Source: JAPLVB01 sp964353635 (GTDB taxonomy: Archaea > Aenigmatarchaeota > Aenigmatarchaeia > QMZP01). From it: DNA of 7,031 bases. Both the position numbers and the translations under genes were made by a program. Positions 5,248-7,031 of the stretch are shown in pieces (positions within the stretch are counted from its first letter, which is position 1; each line of letters opens with the position of its first letter). The stretch spans positions 1 through 7,031 of the forward strand of contig CAYGVS010000041.1 of the NCBI GenBank assembly GCA_964353635.1, written 5' to 3'. The notes under the pieces were generated by a model. That model was not told the DNA's origin. It saw only the letters and a list, made by a program, of their open reading frames with translations, and did no database searches.

Positions 5248-5256
5248 TTATATAAA
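5248..5256. promoter_or_regulatory. Palindromic TATA box shared by egsA and ftsY
   Basis: TTATATAA (5248-5255) is its own reverse complement and is the only good TATA element in the gap between egsA and ftsY. On the minus strand it reads GGGAATTTATATAAG, with a purine-rich BRE-like lead, and a start about 25 bp on falls at or near ATG 5229, so egsA would be leaderless. On the plus strand a start near 5278 gives ftsY a leader of about 22 bases carrying GGAG (5287-5290). The better BRE side favours egsA. Confidence 0.6.
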
Positions 5257-5300
5257 TTCCCAAGCCAACAATATCAAGGCAGAATTGGAGAACGATGCTA

Positions 5301-6431
5301 ATGTTCGATTCCCTTAAGAAGAAGCTCAAGGAGTCTGTGGAGAAGCTCACCAAGAAAGCGGAAGAGCCCTTGGGGACAAAACCAGAGGAACTTTTCCACA
5401 AAGAGGTGCCTAAGCCTTTAGAATCCCCAAAGACAGCTGTGGAGAAGCCTCACAAAGCTGAAAAAGCGAAAGTAGTGGAAGGGAAGCCCCAGGAGCATGC
5501 CAAGGCAGAAATCCAGGTCCCAAAGCCTTCCTACGAAACCCCAGAAAAAGGCTTGTTTGGGAGGATAAAAGAAAAGGTTGTAACAAGGGAGATCTCTGGC
5601 TCTGACATAGACGAGTTCTTCGCTGAGACCGAGACAGGCCTGCTTGAATCCAATGTGGCCCTGGAGGCAGTCGACTTCCTGAAGCAGAGGCTGAAGGAGA
5701 ACCTCGCCAAGAAGCAGGCCAAAAGGTTCGGAGCCAAGGACGCTGTGAAAGAGGCTTTTGAGGACAGCCTTTTCGATGTGCTTAACCAGGGCAATATAGA
5801 TCTTGAGCAGATTATAAGCAGGGCCAAGGCTGAAGGAAGGCCCGCATGCCTGATATTTCTCGGATTTAACGGGTCAGGAAAAACCACTTCAATCGCGAAG
5901 CTCGCCTATTACATGAAAGAGAATGGGCATGCGCCGGTCCTTGCAGCTGCCGACACCTTCCGGGCAGCCTCCATTGAGCAGCTCGAGGTTCATGGAGAAA
6001 AGCTTGGAATAAAAGTGATAAAGCACCAGTATGGGGCTGACTCGGCAGCAGTGATATTCGATGCTATAAAATACGCGAAGACAAAGGGCTGCGATATAGT
6101 GCTTGCGGACACTGCGGGCCGCTCCCACACAGACAAGAACCTGATGGATGAGCTTTCGAAGGTCACAAGGGTGAACAAGCCCGACCTGCGCGTGCTTGTG
6201 GTGGACTCGCTCACAGGCAATGACGCTGTGGAGCAGGCAAAGACCTTCCAGAAGGCAGCAGGAGTGGATGCTATTGTCCTAACGAAGATAGATGTGAACA
6301 AGAAGGGAGGGGCCATCCTTTCCGTGTGCTATGCGATAAAGAAGCCCATCCTATTCCTTGGGACAGGGCAGGAGTACGGCAGCATCGAGATGTTCGAGCC
6401 CAGGAAGTTCGCGAGGGAGCTCCTGGAGTGA
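5301..6431 (+). CDS. ftsY: Signal recognition particle receptor FtsY
   Basis: FtsY is the SRP GTPase that docks SRP54-ribosome complexes at the membrane for co-translational insertion of membrane and secreted proteins. Numbered from ATG 5301 (376 aa), residues 1 to about 85 are a Lys/Glu/Pro-rich low-complexity region beginning MFDSLKKKLKE. Residues about 86-175 are the helical N domain. The G domain follows with the P-loop GFNGSGKTT (188-196), the SRP-GTPase box DTFRAASIEQL (218-228), DTAGR (270-274), TKID (328-331) and FLGTGQ (352-357). All catalytic motifs are intact. ATG 5295 (MLMFDS) is possible but only 4 bases from GGAG; ATG 5301 is 10 bases away and gives the usual MF start. No membrane segment is present, so the basic N-terminus probably mediates membrane contact. 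It is divergent from egsA through a shared TATA region. Confidence 0.96.
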   Translation: MFDSLKKKLKESVEKLTKKAEEPLGTKPEELFHKEVPKPLESPKTAVEKPHKAEKAKVVEGKPQEHAKAEIQVPKPSYETPEKGLFGRIKEKVVTREISGSDIDEFFAETETGLLESNVALEAVDFLKQRLKENLAKKQAKRFGAKDAVKEAFEDSLFDVLNQGNIDLEQIISRAKAEGRPACLIFLGFNGSGKTTSIAKLAYYMKENGHAPVLAAADTFRAASIEQLEVHGEKLGIKVIKHQYGADSAAVIFDAIKYAKTKGCDIVLADTAGRSHTDKNLMDELSKVTRVNKPDLRVLVVDSLTGNDAVEQAKTFQKAAGVDAIVLTKIDVNKKGGAILSVCYAIKKPILFLGTGQEYGSIEMFEPRKFARELLE

Positions 6432-6450
6432 AGGCGTCCGCTGACGCCTT
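6431..6450 (+). terminator. Hairpin overlapping the ftsY stop codon
   Basis: AAGGCGT (6431-6437), loop CCGCTG, ACGCCTT (6444-6450) is a perfect 7-bp stem starting on the last base of the TGA stop. No T-tract follows, so it is more likely a 3'-end stabiliser or part of a termination region than a classic terminator. Confidence 0.45.
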
Positions 6451-6468
6451 CCAGCCATCGCCGGAATG

Positions 6469-6496
6469 ACGGCTTATGTAGATTGAGTCAAGCCGT
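6469..6496. other. Second stem-loop between ftsY and the right LamG gene
   Basis: ACGGCTT (6469-6475) pairs perfectly with AAGCCGT (6490-6496) across a 14-base loop. It lies in the gap between two convergent genes and may help end transcription from either side. A further possible long-loop pair, CCTTTTC with GAAAAGG, flanks 6525-6565. No coding frame is credible in 6432-6609. Confidence 0.45.
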
Positions 6497-6569
6497 CCTG
6501 CCATATTCTGGAGTGATTTTAACTGCCTTTTCATAAATATTCTATCGTCTTAATCGAGAAAAGGTAGAT

Positions 6570-6592
6570 CCCAAAATGAGTTTACCTGAACT
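6570..6592 (-). repeat. Dispersed short repeat, copy B
   Basis: On the minus strand AGTTCAGGTAAACT followed by CATTTTGGG starts 17 bp after the stop of the right LamG gene. This matches copy A in both sequence and position. A short tract ACCTTTTCTCGA follows, whereas copy A has the hairpin first and then ACCTTTTTTCTCGA, so copy B looks like the same 3' flank without the central hairpin. Confidence 0.7.
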
Positions 6593-6609
6593 GTTAGCCA
6601 GCCACGCTT

Positions 6610-7031
6610 TTAGCCTGAGCATCCCTTTTTGTAAAGCCCTATAGCTTCAATCAGCTCCCTTATAGTCACGTCCTGGTTGTTCATTTTCCAGCGGCCTATG
6701 AAGGCTGAGAGCTCTGTGTCCTTTACGCAGCCGTCGCAGGGATTGTTATCTGATTTGTGGATGCATGTCTGGCAGGATATTGGAGAGGTGCTTGAGTAGA
6801 GATTCTGGATCTCCTGGCTTGAGAGGGAGCGGTTCCAGATTGCCAGTTCGTCAATGGTTCCATTGAAGAATCTCACATCTGCTGTGTCCGTAAGGTTTCT
6901 TGAAGCCCCTATTTTAAGCGGCTGGCTGGAGGCTACTACATTAACAGTATGGCTTGCGGGGGTGTTGTCTAGCCCATTAATATACAGGGCGCTTGAAGCC
7001 CCGTTTATTATTACAGCGACGTGATACCAGG
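6610..7031 (-). CDS. LamG-type surface protein, C-terminal end (5' partial)
   Basis: The frame runs off the right edge and ends at TAA 6610-6612, with 139 residues visible. It begins WYHVAVIINGAS, then ALYINGL, then KIGAS, FFNGTIDELAIWNRSLS and EIQNLYSS. These are the core strands of a LamG/concanavalin A-like jelly-roll domain (Laminin_G_3 type); FNGTIDELAIWNRALS-like segments are highly typical. After the domain comes a tail with CQTC, then an EF-hand-like loop D-N-N-P-C-D-G-C-V-K-D-T-E carrying one extra residue compared with the left paralogue, then FIGRWK and IRELIEAIGLY, ending KKGCSG. The apparent start at 6876 (GTG) is internal. Surface adhesion or sugar binding is inferred from the family only. 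It faces the left paralogue and is convergent with ftsY. Confidence 0.88.
   Translation of the reverse strand, partial: WYHVAVIINGASSALYINGLDNTPASHTVNVVASSQPLKIGASRNLTDTADVRFFNGTIDELAIWNRSLSSQEIQNLYSSTSPISCQTCIHKSDNNPCDGCVKDTELSAFIGRWKMNNQDVTIRELIEAIGLYKKGCSG
6752..6783 (-). repeat. Inverted repeat arm, right (32 identical bases)
   Basis: This is the reverse complement of 27-58 with no mismatch, inside the Cys-rich tail of the right LamG gene. Perfect identity over 32 bases within genes that otherwise differ at many positions suggests recent duplication, gene conversion or tight constraint on this segment. Confidence 0.9.

Noticed and set aside
5531..5887. 118-codon minus-strand frame within ftsY
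   Set aside because: Antisense to intact, motif-bearing FtsY coding sequence and without domain features.
6271..6534. 87-codon minus-strand frame at the end of ftsY
   Set aside because: Covers the FtsY C-terminus and two hairpins, lacks a family pattern and has no ribosome site.
1..7031. Defence, secretion or biosynthetic gene cluster hidden in the window
   Set aside because: The recognisable genes are core lipid and SRP functions plus surface proteins. No nuclease, toxin-antitoxin, transposase or synthase pattern beyond these is visible.

Overview
The window is archaeal. It encodes the two opening steps of archaeal ether-lipid synthesis side by side, sn-glycerol-1-phosphate dehydrogenase (egsA) and group II geranylgeranylglyceryl phosphate (GGGP) synthase. 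It also carries an archaeal-style FtsY, and several genes are preceded by TATA/BRE-like boxes. The many small unknown genes, the Lys/Glu-rich coiled-coil protein and the LamG surface proteins with a Cys-containing EF-hand-like tail suggest a DPANN lineage such as Woesearchaeota or a relative. That placement is an inference from protein style, not a computed one.

Layout, left to right. Positions 1-197 hold the 3' end of a LamG-type surface protein (+), followed by a repeat copy and a strong hairpin/T-tract terminator. Positions 367-1821 encode a 484-aa cytoplasmic coiled-coil protein (+). Convergent to it is an unrecognised, more AT-rich gene (1855-2619, -). Positions 2561-2791 are repeat-rich: three copies of a short dispersed motif, three abutting perfect hairpins and one further hairpin. 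A 50-aa zinc-ribbon gene (2797-2949, -) follows, then a minus-strand block of a 63-aa helical protein (3107-3298), GGGP synthase (3306-4094) and egsA (4201-5229). ftsY (5301-6431, +) is divergent from egsA across about 70 bp that hold one palindromic TATA box. After two hairpins, a second LamG-type gene (6610-7031, -) runs off the right edge.

How the genes fit together. EgsA makes sn-glycerol-1-phosphate and GGGP synthase attaches the first isoprenoid chain, so the core is a membrane-lipid locus. FtsY is the membrane receptor for signal recognition particle and shares a promoter region with egsA, so membrane synthesis and membrane-protein insertion may be co-expressed. The two LamG genes are paralogues pointing inward from both edges. 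They share 32 identical bases and the same repeat motif 16-17 bp after each stop codon.

The most unusual content is a five-copy motif, centred on GTTCAG(G/C)TAA then a T-rich run and GG, each copy followed by stem-loop potential. The 52-base run of three back-to-back palindromes at 2652-2703 is also unusual. I see no CRISPR array, rRNA, tRNA or recognisable transposase. I found no system that I can call new with confidence.
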